A stretch of DNA of 64,000 nt, from NCBI GenBank assembly GCA_002633005.1, contig NMRA01000474.1, positions 275,409 through 339,408 of the forward strand, written 5' to 3'. Both the position numbers and the translations under genes were made by a program. Shown in pieces: positions 49,501 to 60,893 of the stretch. Every line of letters starts with the position of its first letter. Position 1 is the stretch's first letter. The DNA is from Phoronis australis. Taxonomy: Eukaryota; Phoronida; Phoronidae. The notes beneath the pieces were generated by a model. It was not told the origin of the DNA. It saw only the letters and a program-made list of their open reading frames with translations, and ran no database searches.

Positions 49501-50466
49501 TTTGTTTAAATGTAGACAGTGCTATAACTGCCAGTTATCTCCTCTGTCTAATACCAAACAAAGCAAGCCAGTCACAAAAGCCCACAAGTTATGATAAGTT
49601 GCTATACATGTACATATCCAAACCTCTAACAGGCTCCGGTATCAACAAAATTTCGGTCAATAAGCACACTTCAGTCTGGAATCAAAACCGACTCCGCGAG
49701 ATAATTCTGAAGAGGTGGATTTGAAAACGAAGTACAGTGTATCAAAACTTCACCACAGTGGGAGCACATAATAACTTTGATGCCATCAGAGGTACATGGG
49801 CAGGAGTTATTGTGCTTGCTAACAGAGGGTGGTGAGTGGTAAATATCTGTTACCATGTATTCACCATCTTGAGTTTAAGTATGCTAATAGTATATGGATT
49901 TGCAATATTACAAAATCCCTGTTACCATTTTTTCCACAACTCACCAATGTGATAATCATTGAACACCAAAGCTGATGGAAGCGTCAATTTTCAACTTGGC
50001 GGTTAACCACAGTTAACATCAAAGCTTTGATTGTAAGGGAGTTAACTGCATGGAAAGTAACTTAACAAACATTCATTCAATATTGTCAGTTGGGAAATGA
50101 GTCTCATCGCTATAATTAAAATTAAAATAAGAAAGTCCCATTTTTAAGACCGCCACAAAAACAAGCATGTGAACTATCCGTAGCTACTGCATCATCAAAT
50201 GTGAAACTTGCTAAACAAACAAAATAAATATACCGTGTTCAAGATATTTAAATTACCCCACACTAGAGATCAACATACAGTTTGGTCAGAGAATTTCATT
50301 TTAAGCATTTGGTGTCGTTATCATGTGAAAAAGTAAAGATTATGGAAATTTTGGTAAAAAAGTGAAGTTACCTGTAGAGAACGTCATCAGTTACACAGGA
50401 GGTGTGTATTGATGGGTTTATACCTATGCACAGCTGCTTCAGGTGAACAAATCCAGGTGAGTTTGT
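46585..50466 (-). CDS. C-terminal exons of an F-box/leucine-rich-repeat (FBXL-like) protein
   Basis: Exons in transcript order: 50466-50372, 49025-48857, 47457-47306, 46723-46585, phases 2, 0 and 2, giving 184 residues and a TGA stop. All borders are GT..AG. The reading shows cysteine-rich LRRs of the AMN1/FBXL kind: HLQRLYLSHCSPGFLRIGDL, SIAELDLGWNTSSEQDMIKV, QLTTLNLCGTAIT and RLNRLDLSSCRGLPRGMKSL. In FBXL proteins this domain selects substrates for an SCF ubiquitin ligase, in cytosol or nucleus. The end LSSCRGLPRG, followed by a short charged tail, makes me think of FBXL6-type proteins, but this is from memory and not certain. The F-box and earlier LRR exons were not found; they should lie to the right, beyond the inverted-repeat element or outside the window. 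A second copy of the first exon listed here is at 51321-51424. Confidence 0.65.
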
Positions 50467-50516
50467 CTGAAACACAAGACAGTGACACTCTACAGCATTC
50501 AGAGCAAGTGAACTGT

Positions 50517-51254
50517 AGCTTGGTGTAGACAGGTTCTGCAGTCTAATCAGGGAACCATACCTTGGTGTAGAGATGTTCTAGTCTATTTTTTAAATTATAC
50601 CTTGGTGTAGAGATGTTCTACAGTCTATTTATTGAATTATACCTTGGTGTAGAGATGTTCTACAGTCTATTTATTGAATTATACCTTGGTGTAGAGAGGT
50701 TCTACGGTCTATTTATTGAATTATACCTTGGTGTAGAGAGGTTCTACGGTCTATTTATTGAATTATACCTTGGTGTAGAGATGTTCTATGGTCTATTTAT
50801 TGAATTATACCTTGGTGTAGAGAGGTTCTACGGTCTATTTATTAAATTATACCTTGGTGTAGAGATGTTCTACAGTCTATTTATTGAATTATACCTTGGT
50901 GTAGAGATGTTCTAGAGTCTATTTATTGAATTATACCTTGGTGTAGAGAGGTTCTACGGTCTATTTATTGAATTATACCTTGGTGAAGAGATGTTCTATA
51001 GTCTATTTATTGAATTATACCTTGGTGAAGAGATGTTCTAGAGTCTATTTATTGAATTATACCTTGGTGTAGAGAGGTTCTACAGTCTATTTATTGAATT
51101 ATACCTTGGTGTAGAGATGTTCTACAGTCTACTTATTGAATTATACCTTGGTGTAGAGAGGTTCTACAGTCTATTGAATTATACCTTGGTGTAGAGAGGT
51201 TCTACAGTCTGTTTATTGAATTATACCTTGGTGTAGAGAGGTTCTACAGTCTAT
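50517..51254. repeat. 42-bp minisatellite, about 17 copies
   Basis: The unit is ttgaattataccttggtgta plus gagatgttctacagtctattta. The first copies near 50517-50560 are the most diverged and grade into the intron beside the FBXL exon. A similar single unit lies beyond the second exon copy (51478-51540), so the array grew from intron sequence that flanks the exon. Open frames of a 14-residue repeat in it are artefacts of the 42-base period. Confidence 0.95.
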
Positions 51255-51320
51255 TTTCGGACAGAACATTTCACTTCAAGAATTTGGTGTCATTATCATA
51301 CGAAAAAGTAAAGGTTATAC

Positions 51321-51424
51321 CTGAACAGAACGTCATCAGCGTCATCAGTAACACAAGATGTGTGTATTGATGGGTTAATACCTATGCACAGCTGCTTCGG
51401 CTGAACAAATCCAGGTGAGTTTGT
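51321..51424 (-). CDS. Duplicate copy of an FBXL-like LRR exon
   Basis: It matches exon 50372-50466 closely (TNSPGFVQPKQLCIGINPSI against TNSPGFVHLKQLCIGINPSI), with a 9-base insertion adding three residues (DDADDV for DDV). The acceptor tttcag and a donor CAG/GTATAA are kept, and so are flanking intron blocks. Both copies take phase 0 in and phase 2 out, so splicing them in series would break the frame. They must be mutually exclusive, or one is unused. Confidence 0.55.
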
Positions 51425-51609
51425 CTGAAACACAACACAATGACACTCTACAGCATCAGAGTAAGGGAACTGTAGCTTTGTGTAGAGAGGTTCTACAGTC
51501 TTATCAGGGAATCAAACCTTGGCTTAGAGATGTTGTACGGTTTGATCAGAGAATGTGCCTTTTTGAAAATATCATAAAGTTCAAAAGTCAGAGACCTAAC
51601 ATTTATTAC

Positions 51610-54587
51610 CTGGGTCAAATACTGTTAAAAATCGCTTTTGGCACGAAAGGCGAAAAGAATATAACGAAAGGGTATCGAAAATAAGATTTTATTTCCTAAG
51701 TATTTTCGGAAAATAGAGCCACATTGGCATTTTGAGAGAAGGACTTTAAATTATTGGGTGTTTTGTATATCCGTTGCCAGCTAATTTAATGACCGCAGCC
51801 GACTAGTCGTTAGTTCTCGAAGAATGTCTGCCTCCTGAGTTCAACTTAACGCTATTTTTGAACTTACACATCGTCGTGGAACGATCTCTAGTCCTGTGAA
51901 GTGGAATGTTTTCAACAAGAGACAGAAAATAATGATTACACAGCGGATATCCTCGCGTTACATGTAAGTCCGAATAAAATATTGCGGTCTGATGTCAGTT
52001 CTTCGTGTCAAACTACAGATAGATATAGTTATATTATCAAACAATACAGTGCTTGCCGATAGTTCAGAAATAATAAGTTTTTGAAGTCGGTGCACGTCTA
52101 AACAAGATTTTAAATCTCAGCCTCCTCGTTTTCAAAAAGTAGACCAACTCTGGATATACAGTTGTCAAGACGCTCCTCACAATATCATTAAGGCTGAATA
52201 TAGGAACCCCTTTAAAATTCTTTTGGAACAGCACTTGATTTCCGTTATGGAAAGCCCGACGAAAACACTGAACCATAAATGAGATGGTTTTAAAATCTTT
52301 GAGGACCATAGTGAGTTGGCACTTTGCTAAACATATAGTGTGTACTCGTTAATATCATTAATAAGGGTAACGATAACGAAAATGATAGCGAGTAATTGTA
52401 GTGATAGTAGTAATAGTATTAAAAGCAGTAATGCTAGTAATAGTAGTAATAATAACGTGATACCAATTACAATGATAATAGGAACCCAGCCATGAGTGTA
52501 TTCCTATTGAAGAGGTACCAGAAATGTTCCGTCCAAAAGTGTGTTTGTTCACGGAATTTTTTTTCCAATATGGTACAATTTTCGGCTAAATTATATCTAA
52601 AAAGTGCCATTCCTGAATTTGGAACAGAAGTGTGCAAAAATTTGACTTTTTACAATAATTAGTCTCTTAATTGGTTACAATTTCGTCAGAGCCCACTCTC
52701 TAAGCGGGTAGGCGTTCAAATTTTTCGGGCAGCACTCCTCATCCAAAAATAGTCCACTACATACCGGCCGTGTCAGATGCCACTTGTTCGTGATTTTGGT
52801 CATTGTCGTTGCATTATGACGTGGGTTTCGTAAAATGTAGCAATGGTATATTTCTTGCATGTGCGAAATGTAATACATGTATGAAAGCTCTGCATTAATA
52901 GAGAATGCGAAGAACTGAAAATTGAAATATAGCAGAGTCTGAGGAAGTCGAGATCATTCAGAGATAAAACTCCCATTAACTAAGGTAATTTATGCAGGCT
53001 AACTTTATCCAGGAAAAATAAGTTCCGTGTGCATTTTTTACGGACAAACTAATATCGGCGGCAAAACCAACGAATAAAAAATAAATTTTGGAACCTGCTT
53101 GCACCTATTCAAAATACTAGGTCATCCAATGTATCTGCTAGTGAGTGTTTTAATTGTTTTAGAAACATCTCTGATAATAGTGAAACTCAATGTGATGGTT
53201 TACAGTATATGCAGGTTTCCACTTTTATACTCAACACACTGTAAAAAATCATGTAGCTGCCACCGACCACCGTTTTTATTTTCATTGTTGTTCAACCATT
53301 TTGAACATGAGTTACAAGCAGATAACTGCACTGCACAGTAGAAAGGGTGCCATGGCCCCTCTAAAATTCTCCTAGATTCCTTTTGAAGTACGGGGGCGCG
53401 AATATCTGAAGTCTAAATCTTGGTAACTCCCTGCCTTTTCCTCCTCGCCAACTCTAATTGCTTGATACGGCACTGCAGAAGTTTGGCATTTTAAACGTAT
53501 AATGTCTAACGTTTGTCGGCGACATAACAATTTTTGCAAAGAAGGATGACTTAAAAATCGAGTAATATCGTCGAATAATATAATTTTGCTTCAGAGACGT
53601 TAGTAAGAATCGCTCCATGAAAATTATTAGTTCGGATAAAAACGACAGCGACATTCATTTTACCACTCGATCAACTATTTCATTTCCTCATTATTAATGC
53701 AACATGATGTGAGAGGAAGTAATGTTCCGGTGCTCAAGTGTTATCTGTTTGAATTTCTGCATCGACAGAAACATAATCGTGCGGAAGTGCAAAATTAACG
53801 CTTGTTAACTAAAACATACTGTCTGTTCATTAAATTTGTATTGAAAACAACGCCTTTTTAGGGACTGTTGAAGTGCTGCATTGCATGGAATTGTCAAATT
53901 TCTGCTTTCCAGGGTCTTATTTAAAATGTGTATATCTAATTAGCTGCCGTATACAGTACAAACATATTTTCGTTACCAATGACTCAGACTCCCATTAACT
54001 GTTGACATTAGCGAGATTAAGTTTATCTCAAACCTTGTGCCAAAATTTTCACTTTTACACTATTTTACACGTGTCTAGTAAAATACCTCATCCCCGTTCT
54101 CAATTAGCTTCAGTTTCAAAATATAAACCGCGTAGCGAAAAAAAGGTTTAGCAGCACAACAGCGTGGATATGTATTTAATTCTTTTCCAGTTTAATCGAA
54201 TCTCCTGCAGTACAGAGCATTTTCGTATACCATCAGTCCTTTCATTCACATTTGCGCCGCTACATTAATTTAGTAAACGACAGAATGGTCCCGGGGAAAC
54301 AAATACAAAATGTAGTTTTGATCCTGAGACAGTTGTGCGTTTACATGCGATCGTTGAAAGTTGTGAAAAGAGGTAAAATCTCACCAAAATTCCTTAATTC
54401 AATTAATAAATTGACATTAAGGCGTTTTGATTCCGTGCTAACTACAAGGTTTAATGTCATCCCAAAATGTCAATGAGGTTCCAGTATCCGAAATTACTTA
54501 ATCAATAAAATTTTAATTTCGATATCCTTTCGTTACATTCTTTTCGTCTTCCGTGCCAAAAGCGATTTTTTAACAGTTTTTACCCTT
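51610..54587. mobile_element. About 3-kb segment bounded by 140-bp inverted repeats
   Basis: Left arm 51612-51750 (actgttaaaaatcgcttttg, gcacgaaaggcgaaaagaat, ataacgaaagggtatcgaaa) matches the reverse complement of 54446-54585, with matching acattggcattttg / tcattgacattttg at the inner side. The interior holds no recognised transposase; it has a taa/tag-rich simple repeat at 52375-52450 and short frames only. It is best read as a non-autonomous or decayed DNA transposon. Confidence 0.55.
52375..52450. repeat. Imperfect (TAG/TAA)n trinucleotide repeat
   Basis: The stretch agtgatagtagtaatagtat and tagtaatagtagtaataata is a degraded trinucleotide microsatellite inside the inverted-repeat element. 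Confidence 0.8.
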
Positions 54588-54651
54588 CTGTGTGAGCGTA
54601 TAATTACTGGCTGTCATCTGTTATGTCCGTACCCACATTTCCCGCTCGTCA

Positions 54652-54690
54652 GTTCAGGAACTTGTCCTGAACGCCGCCATTTTTCCTTGT
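54652..54690 (+). promoter_or_regulatory. Palindrome plus YY1-like site, probable promoter of the 55-kb gene
   Basis: gttcaggaacttgtcctgaa(c) has perfect 8-base arms with a 5-base spacer. It is followed directly by gccgccatttttcc, which on the minus strand is aaaatggcggc, the classic YY1 core promoter motif. A short CpG-richer patch surrounds it (ctatcgctcgctcgatag). The first coding exon of a rightward gene is predicted 350 bases downstream. Confidence 0.35.
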
Positions 54691-55042
54691 AACTAAATGT
54701 GCTATCGCTCGCTCGATAGGTCTTCATTCTTTTTTTATTTGTGATTCGTTTGTATATGTAGTGAAATTTTAGTTTTTAGTTAGTGGTCGTTGAATTTTTT
54801 TTTGGAATGTTACGCCTACTTTTGTTTACCATATTAATATAGCATTGGTGGTTAGTTCCAGTGTTATGTTAGGCTTACAAATCTAGGAGTGGGAGCCAAT
54901 AAGAGTCAAACGAAATTTTTTCGTTTTGAATTAATTTTTCGTTTTGAAAAAGTAGTTTACTATTATCGGAAAGTTACTGCATTCTACGCAGTAAAAACCG
55001 AAAAAGTATCAACATCAGGGAATGCAGTGTAAAGTTACATGT

Positions 55043-56154
55043 ATGGTAATTTTTGTGGCGAAACTTGGGTCACTTTGTTTGAATCGCGTCGGTCTTATTG
55101 GAGGACAGTGGGGTAAGTTACGAGTTTAAAACTTTGTCTTAATTGTATTCGCCAACAATTTACGTTGAAATTTAGTGAGACATATCTTCACATAGTATTC
55201 TGCACGATTCAACAGTTTTCACCAAATTTCAGCCTCGCAGTTGTTACTTATTCAGTGATCAATGTGCTTACATTTCCCGTTGGACTTAGTCTCTTGATAA
55301 GGTGTCACAAAATTATTCATATTTTTCTAAATTTCAAGTCTAAATTGCTTTCAAGTCATGTTTTGTAACTTATTGGTTTCTTAATTCAAGTTATCGTGTC
55401 AACAATATGAAGAATCTTAATTAGAGTATGTATTTTGGATTGTGAAGCTTCAAGCCTCCAATTCTTGATCCTGGCAGCTTCATATATTTTTAAATCACGT
55501 TTGTCAAAATTCTGGTGTAAGGAAACACTATTTAGTCACCATGGCAATAGTTACATGTGTATCCACTTTCATATCATGGAAACTTGTGCTGTTGGATAGT
55601 GTTTGTAATGCTTAAATGTTGTAAAGTATTGTGCATTTTAAGTAACTTATCATGTTCACCGGTTAGAATCATTTTGGCTTAATGAATAAAGAATGATAAC
55701 ATTTTGTATTGGACTTGTCATACTTATGTGCTCCCTATTTGGAGAAATGGAAAAAGGTCTGCCTCAGTCAGAGAAACACAAACTCCGAAAAAGTAGAAAA
55801 CGAGACAAAAGTCCACTAGAAGACAGGAAGTACCAAAATTTAGCGTCTGCAATTCACAGCTCTGAACATACACTGTACCCAGTGAATGTTATGGTAAAAG
55901 GTACACATTCTCAGAAATTTCGCACCCCCATTTTTAGGCTTGATGCGATCATGCAAAGTAATGGCAAATCTGCCTTGAAAGCCAATAATTTTGCGCATTT
56001 CGCCAGAAGACCCCAAGTTCTAAATCAACCTCGTTTGAGCGAGCGCTGTGGCCAGGGACCACATAGGCCTAATGGAAGGCTTGGTGCAGAGCCGTATAGG
56101 CCTACTAGCAAGCTGTATTTTGACGATAGTCTTCATATTGGTAGCTGGCACTGA
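55043..56154 (+). CDS. Small basic protein of unknown function, two exons
   Basis: The long right exon (55745-56154) is well supported as coding by an uninterrupted frame with non-repetitive composition. It joins in phase 1 to a possible first exon 55043-55112 (donor GGG/GTAAGT, acceptor ctatttggag), giving 159 residues. The N-terminus MVIFVAKLGSLCLNRVGLIG has basic and hydrophobic but no acidic residues and could be a mitochondrial targeting or membrane segment. Next comes a strongly basic region (KHKLRKSRKRDKSPLEDRK). The C-terminal third is rich in Arg, Pro and Gly (RPNGRLGAEPYRPTSK, ending DDSLHIGSWH). No domain is recognised. The start codon context is weak; if the first exon is wrong, translation could begin at 55747 (MEKGLPQ). 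A decayed partial copy is at 5570-5655. Confidence 0.4.
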
Positions 56155-57527
56155 GGCTAGCTAAGGGCTGGAGCGGCAGTGTGACACAGGACTAACCAGC
56201 CCGTGATTTTTTGCAAGTGTCTGAAACTACCCTTGAATATATACGGCATTTATGACTTGTACCTTTTTCTTCGACAAAACAGCTTGCAACCGCATGCATT
56301 TATTGTTCATCAGTGTCTGGTCTCGATCTGCACCGGGTCCGATAGACTGCGATTTCGAGTCCAGCAAAATATTTTTTGTCAAAAATTATTCGCCACATTT
56401 CTTCATCAAATTCGATAAAACTGTCCTATTTTGATTTTATCCAAATTATGATGCACTGTCGATTATTATCTCCCCGTTTGCAGGCTGGTAACAGGCACTG
56501 CTCCAGTCGCACTCACGGCGTTTTCTTAGCCTGGGTTCCTGATAGAAATGTACTTCCGGGTTTGCGGTAATTTCAAAATTGCGTTGTGTTCTTCGGGTGC
56601 AAATTGTGAGTGGCGCGTTTTTTAAGCTTTATTCGATTACGGATTGTGTATTAATTAAGGGGTGGGTACTTTTTGGATCCTTACAACATCGTCTAACCGT
56701 GTAATAAGGGTTAACAACGTTTGCTTCTTGGAATTTAACCGCCGATTCTATTCCTGTTATCGATTTATTGCTTGGTTTCGTAGCAGTCTCCCGCACGTGA
56801 TGTGAGCAGACATGTGCTTAACAATGAACTGAGACCAGTTTTTGAACAACCTGTGACCGACAAACAACAGTAACACATTAATCAGCCTGGCGGCTGTAAG
56901 CTTTAATGATAAGTAAGTTTATTACGCACTGCAATTTCTGTTGACACTGCAAGTGAACGTTGCATAGTTAAGACGTGGATAGGTTATGTGTACTGAAAAC
57001 AAGTTTCCACCGAATTATCAACCGAAGATTTTGAGATTTTCACTGGCCCCAGTTTAATCGGCTTTTTCTTGGCTACGGCAAATCGACTTTATTTCAATGA
57101 GGAACAGAAGTTCTCTAAAACGGCTCAGTGGATTTCGCCAAACTTCACATTTAGTCATCATTCTAAAGAAAAATGTTAGGACTTTCGATACAAACATCTA
57201 GTTTTTGGGTAAGGTAACAAAGACAAATGCGACTTCCATTTTTACAAAAGTACCTAGCGTTTTGCAAGCTGATTTGTCATAGAATCGAAACGAAAAGACT
57301 AAGAAAAAGTTCTTAACAGCATCTTTGATGTACCTATGTATCTGGTGAAGTTTTCTTTAAAATCAACTGAGGCGTGATTTTGCTATGAATGTATCTTTCT
57401 TTAAAAGGAATCTATATTAAAAGGGACAACGTATTAATAATGATGACACATTAATACAAGAAATAGTTTTAGATATGTATTTCCTGATCTTTTTTCTTTC
57501 TGTCAGTATCAAGTCTCAAACAACTGG
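56155..57527. other. Region downstream of the 55-kb gene
   Basis: No further gene is recognised. Overlapping short frames at 56203-56570 show no motif. No consensus AATAAA close behind the stop at 56154 was noted. Confidence 0.35.
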
Positions 57528-57604
57528 CATACGTACGTACGTACGTACATACATACATACATACATACATACATACATACATACATACATACATAAATAC
57601 ATTT
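57528..57604. repeat. Tetranucleotide microsatellite (ACGT/ACAT)n
   Basis: Four units of tacg are followed by about twelve units of tacat/catacat type (acatacatacatacat). The switch in unit suggests CpG decay of an older ACGT array. Confidence 0.97.
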
Positions 57605-58700
57605 ATTTGACACAAAAATTGATATGCTGAATGTTGCTAACGATAGCAATGAAGTAGGAGACATTCAGGCAAAATATAAATGACTAGTTGAAACCTTGTG
57701 TTCGTGACTGAGACAGCTCAACTCATTACAGCTTTATCAACCGAGTAGTTTAATTTTCTTATCTCAAAGGGCATTCTAGTTCAAAAAATTAAAAATGTAT
57801 ACCAAATTATGTAATATGTCACATAGCATATTGTTCACATTCTTTTTTATCAAAGTAAAAGACCTTTTGAGCACCACTTTGTACATCGGCCGAGGTCGGA
57901 AAATCTTCGACTGCTGCATTCCGTCTATTTCCGTGACCTGAGTTCCTGTGTGTCAGTTCAGGAACGATTCCTGAATGACGGTCGTGCTACCTTGTGACAA
58001 TATTGACATAACCGTGAGCGTAAATGCGATGTTACTTTGTTTGGCTTTTTTGATTCCCATTTTGGTTCTTTTTATACAGACTTGATTATTTACTGTCCAC
58101 ATTTTGCATGATCTTTGCATATGACGCATATTATTTAATTCATAACCATAAGTTTGTGAAGTACGTCGCATCTCTTGAAGTCAGCGCTCGGCTACTGGGG
58201 TCTGTCCAGGCTCATCTCTAGAGTGCGTAAAGTTTCAGCAACAGTAACCGTTTTAGTAATAAATTAGAGAATAAAAGTTTCTTGATCAACAAATTTCTTA
58301 TCTTTATCGCCATATTGTGAAACTGGTGCAAATTACCATCCCTTGAACTGAGACATTGCCGTGTCACGGTGACTACCCTGACGTGTGAGCGCAGTGCGTA
58401 ATTGGCAGCAAGTCGGCACCGGCTTTACACTAGTTATAAAATGTGAAATGTAAAAAAACATCCACATACGATTTCACGGCAAACAAAAACCGACGGTGAG
58501 TTTCACATGTGTGCTTGATTTTGCTGTCAGGACACAGACAACGACGAAGCCGCCGTGACTCTTCGCCGGGAAAATGATCACTTGCTAAATTGGCTGTGAT
58601 TTTCAATCATCAGGGACAATATATTTTCTAATCTCACAAAAGCAAACTTACATTATATGTGGACATTTAAAAAATTGAAACAGATAGAGTGTAACAAAAC
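57605..58700. other. Non-coding stretch with a second copy of the palindrome
   Basis: At 57952-57976 gtcagttcaggaacgattcc continues to tgaatgacg; it shares gtcagttcaggaac with 54651 and is again palindromic (ttcaggaa cga ttcctgaa). No gene is recognised between the microsatellite and the retroelement relic. Confidence 0.4.
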
Positions 58701-59345
58701 ATTACAAAAAATTGAAATCAGGTGTGGAGAGTAAAGACAGTAAAAAAATCAGGCGCAAATTTAAGAAGAAAGGCATATCGACGAATATTAAACCTGAAGA
58801 ATGGATAAATTATTCTGCTCTCTGTTTAAAGCCCACTATTCTGTTACTTATCCGGAGTTCACTGAATTTGATGCTTTTGTTGATAACTCAGTAAAAAATG
58901 ACATCAATTCAAGTAATGCAATTTTTGATATGGAGCTAGACGAAATTATAAAAACCATCGGTAGTATGAAAGACGGAATTTCGTCAGGATGTGATGAATT
59001 AGCGTGAGTTCTGCAAGTATTCTGATACAAAGTTTTTCGATTCGTTGTTCCATCTATACAAATATTTTTTATAAAAATGGTGTGTTTTTAAAATAATGGA
59101 CAAAATCCATTGTATTACCGGTATCTAAGGGCGGTGCCAAAATTTCTGAAAATTTCAGAAGAATTTCCCCCATGCAAGTCACAGCCAAATTATTCGAAAA
59201 AATATTGTACCAGCGACTTCAAGAATAGTCGGAAAGAGAAAACGTAATTAGTATATCCCAAGCTGCGTTTAGGAAAGTTCACAGTACTGTGGATCACATG
59301 TTTGTTTTATATACGTTAATAATTAAATATTTGACACGACAGAAA
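58701..59345 (+). pseudogene. Non-LTR retrotransposon reverse transcriptase fragment, broken
   Basis: Read with one frameshift near 58810 and stops near 59004 and 59227, the sequence gives the N-terminal half of an endonuclease-type non-LTR reverse transcriptase (jockey/CR1/L2 group). Signs are FDMELDEIIKTIGSMKDGIS (the linker before the RT), SIVLPVSKGGAKISENFRRI (the family's PI-KKGD..NYRPI region), LFEKILYQRL and ISISQAAFRKVHSTVDHMFV (the QxGFR-x-STxD motif). The catalytic YADD region is absent, so this is a truncated, dead copy. Confidence 0.8.
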
Positions 59346-59749
59346 GTATGAAACATTTGTTGCCACGCTACTACAAGTACATTGTAGCACGTTTGTACAC
59401 ATTTTTTCTGAAGTCCTTAGACAGTGACCCTACACTTGACCTCGTGATGCTCTTGTGGAATAACAGCTAACGCATGAGCTCGTTACTTCTTTTTCACAAA
59501 CACTTTCACGTGCTGAAACATGTTGCCATACAATGTAAAAATTGTATTGATTTTTGACACAAAGGAGCGTAGCCTTGGTGCAAAAGCTGTATACTAAATA
59601 ATCATATCCACAAAAGTCGCCAGGCAGACTGTAGGTACAATCTAAGCAGTACGACACCAGTGATGCATAGATGAGATGACCAGTGGCTAGCCTTGTTTAT
59701 TCAATTCGTATTTTTACACTTTCAGTTTGCATGAGCTTTCAGATTTCAG

Positions 59750-59900
59750 CATAGAATTCTATGCCTGGAATGTCAACATCCATCCTGAGGCCGGTGAAGT
59801 TACGACGCATCTGTCGCAGAGTTGTTTGCATTCGTTTGTTCCTGTATGTGCTATGGCATTTATTGTCACTAAAACTTTTTGCAACTCCGCATTTTCAAAT
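59750..59900 (+). CDS. Possible first coding exon of a type II membrane protein
   Basis: After the acceptor agatttcag (59741-59749) an ATG at 59761 opens a frame with a basic patch (KLRRICRRVVCIR) and a hydrophobic run (LFLYVLWHLLSLKLF). This resembles the short cytoplasmic tail and anchor of Golgi glycosyltransferases and sulfotransferases. It could end at the donor AAAT/GTATAT (59900/59901). No matching downstream exon was found and the start context is poor, so this may be chance. Confidence 0.2.
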
Positions 59901-60746
59901 GTATATGAGTGATATCATTGGCAAACCCTTTGTCAGTACTTGATTTTTATAACAGAAGCAAACAATAAACGCTTTATTTCATCAGTAATTATCATTTCGC
60001 ATACCTGAATGGTTTGAAAACATTTTCAAATCAAAACACCGAGAGTGTTACAAAATTGCGAAAAAACAGCGTGTAATATTAATAAAAAAGGAAATAAACC
60101 AGCGATCACCAGTTGAGTCATTAGGAAATGATTCCTATGAATCAAATATTTCTACCTTCTATTGATATTTTTTTAGAATATAGACCCCTCATACTGTATT
60201 TGCTGTTGATAACTTGTCAGGCATTCATTCAAAATTATACAATCCATCTTCGTATATTATGATTGGACCTTTGGTGCCGTTTGATAAGATTAAAATTTCC
60301 AGGAAATGATCGGAATGAAGTGACATTAACGAAAAATGAGATAAACTACTCCAACTTACTATCCGGAATTGGCAGATAAAGAATTTCCGATAGATGATTA
60401 TGAGCAAACACCAATCACGTTCCTTTGATATTTACTGTAATTAACCTGTTGAACCCTCGATTAAAGTTTACAGATAAAATGTTTCTTCATGAAGTAAAAT
60501 CTAGCAATCCCAATTTATGTAGTGTATGTTAACGAATACGAGAGGGATAGGAACACATTTTACGATTGTTATGTTACTTAGAAAAATAGACTCTGGAAAA
60601 CACCAATATTCATAAAAAGGAAGTGTTTTTGACCACGTATTAAATAGTTGTCATGGTAAACATTCAAGAACAAAGAACAAAACATCTGGTTTCAAAACAG
60701 GAACATCTCGGTCTAAGCCAAAATATACAATGTAAGCGTGAAATTT

Positions 60747-60893
60747 TTACTGCAACATATTCTCACTCTCCGTGAAATTTCCTTGGAACACGGTCACTCG
60801 AGTCCTAATGGCTTCCTCTCTGAATGTTTGCTCACCAGGGCCACCTGGTAGAACACTGATGCTATCAAGAGGTGAGGCATGGATATGGTTACG
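60747..60893 (-). CDS. Probable terminal exon of an unidentified leftward gene
   Basis: On the minus strand a good acceptor with a pyrimidine tract (ttttttacctcccttatcatag) is followed by 48 phase-0 codons and a TAA. The peptide (SVLPGGPGEQTFREEAIRTR, then VTVFQGNFTESENMLQ) has protein-like composition. I do not recognise the family. No upstream exon ending in phase 0 was found in 60.9-64 kb, so the rest would lie far right or outside the window. On the plus strand an overlapping frame (60772-61095) is taken as its shadow. Confidence 0.35.
   Translation of the reverse strand, partial: RNHIHASPLDSISVLPGGPGEQTFREEAIRTRVTVFQGNFTESENMLQ

Noticed and set aside
50613-50915. Open frame with a repeated 14-residue unit
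   Set aside because: Produced by the 42-base period of the minisatellite. The array is between two exon copies on the opposite strand and has no start or splice context.
52064-52309. Leftward frame inside the inverted-repeat element as a possible F-box exon
   Set aside because: No F-box pattern (LPxE..L.IF) is present and it lies within the repeat-bounded segment.
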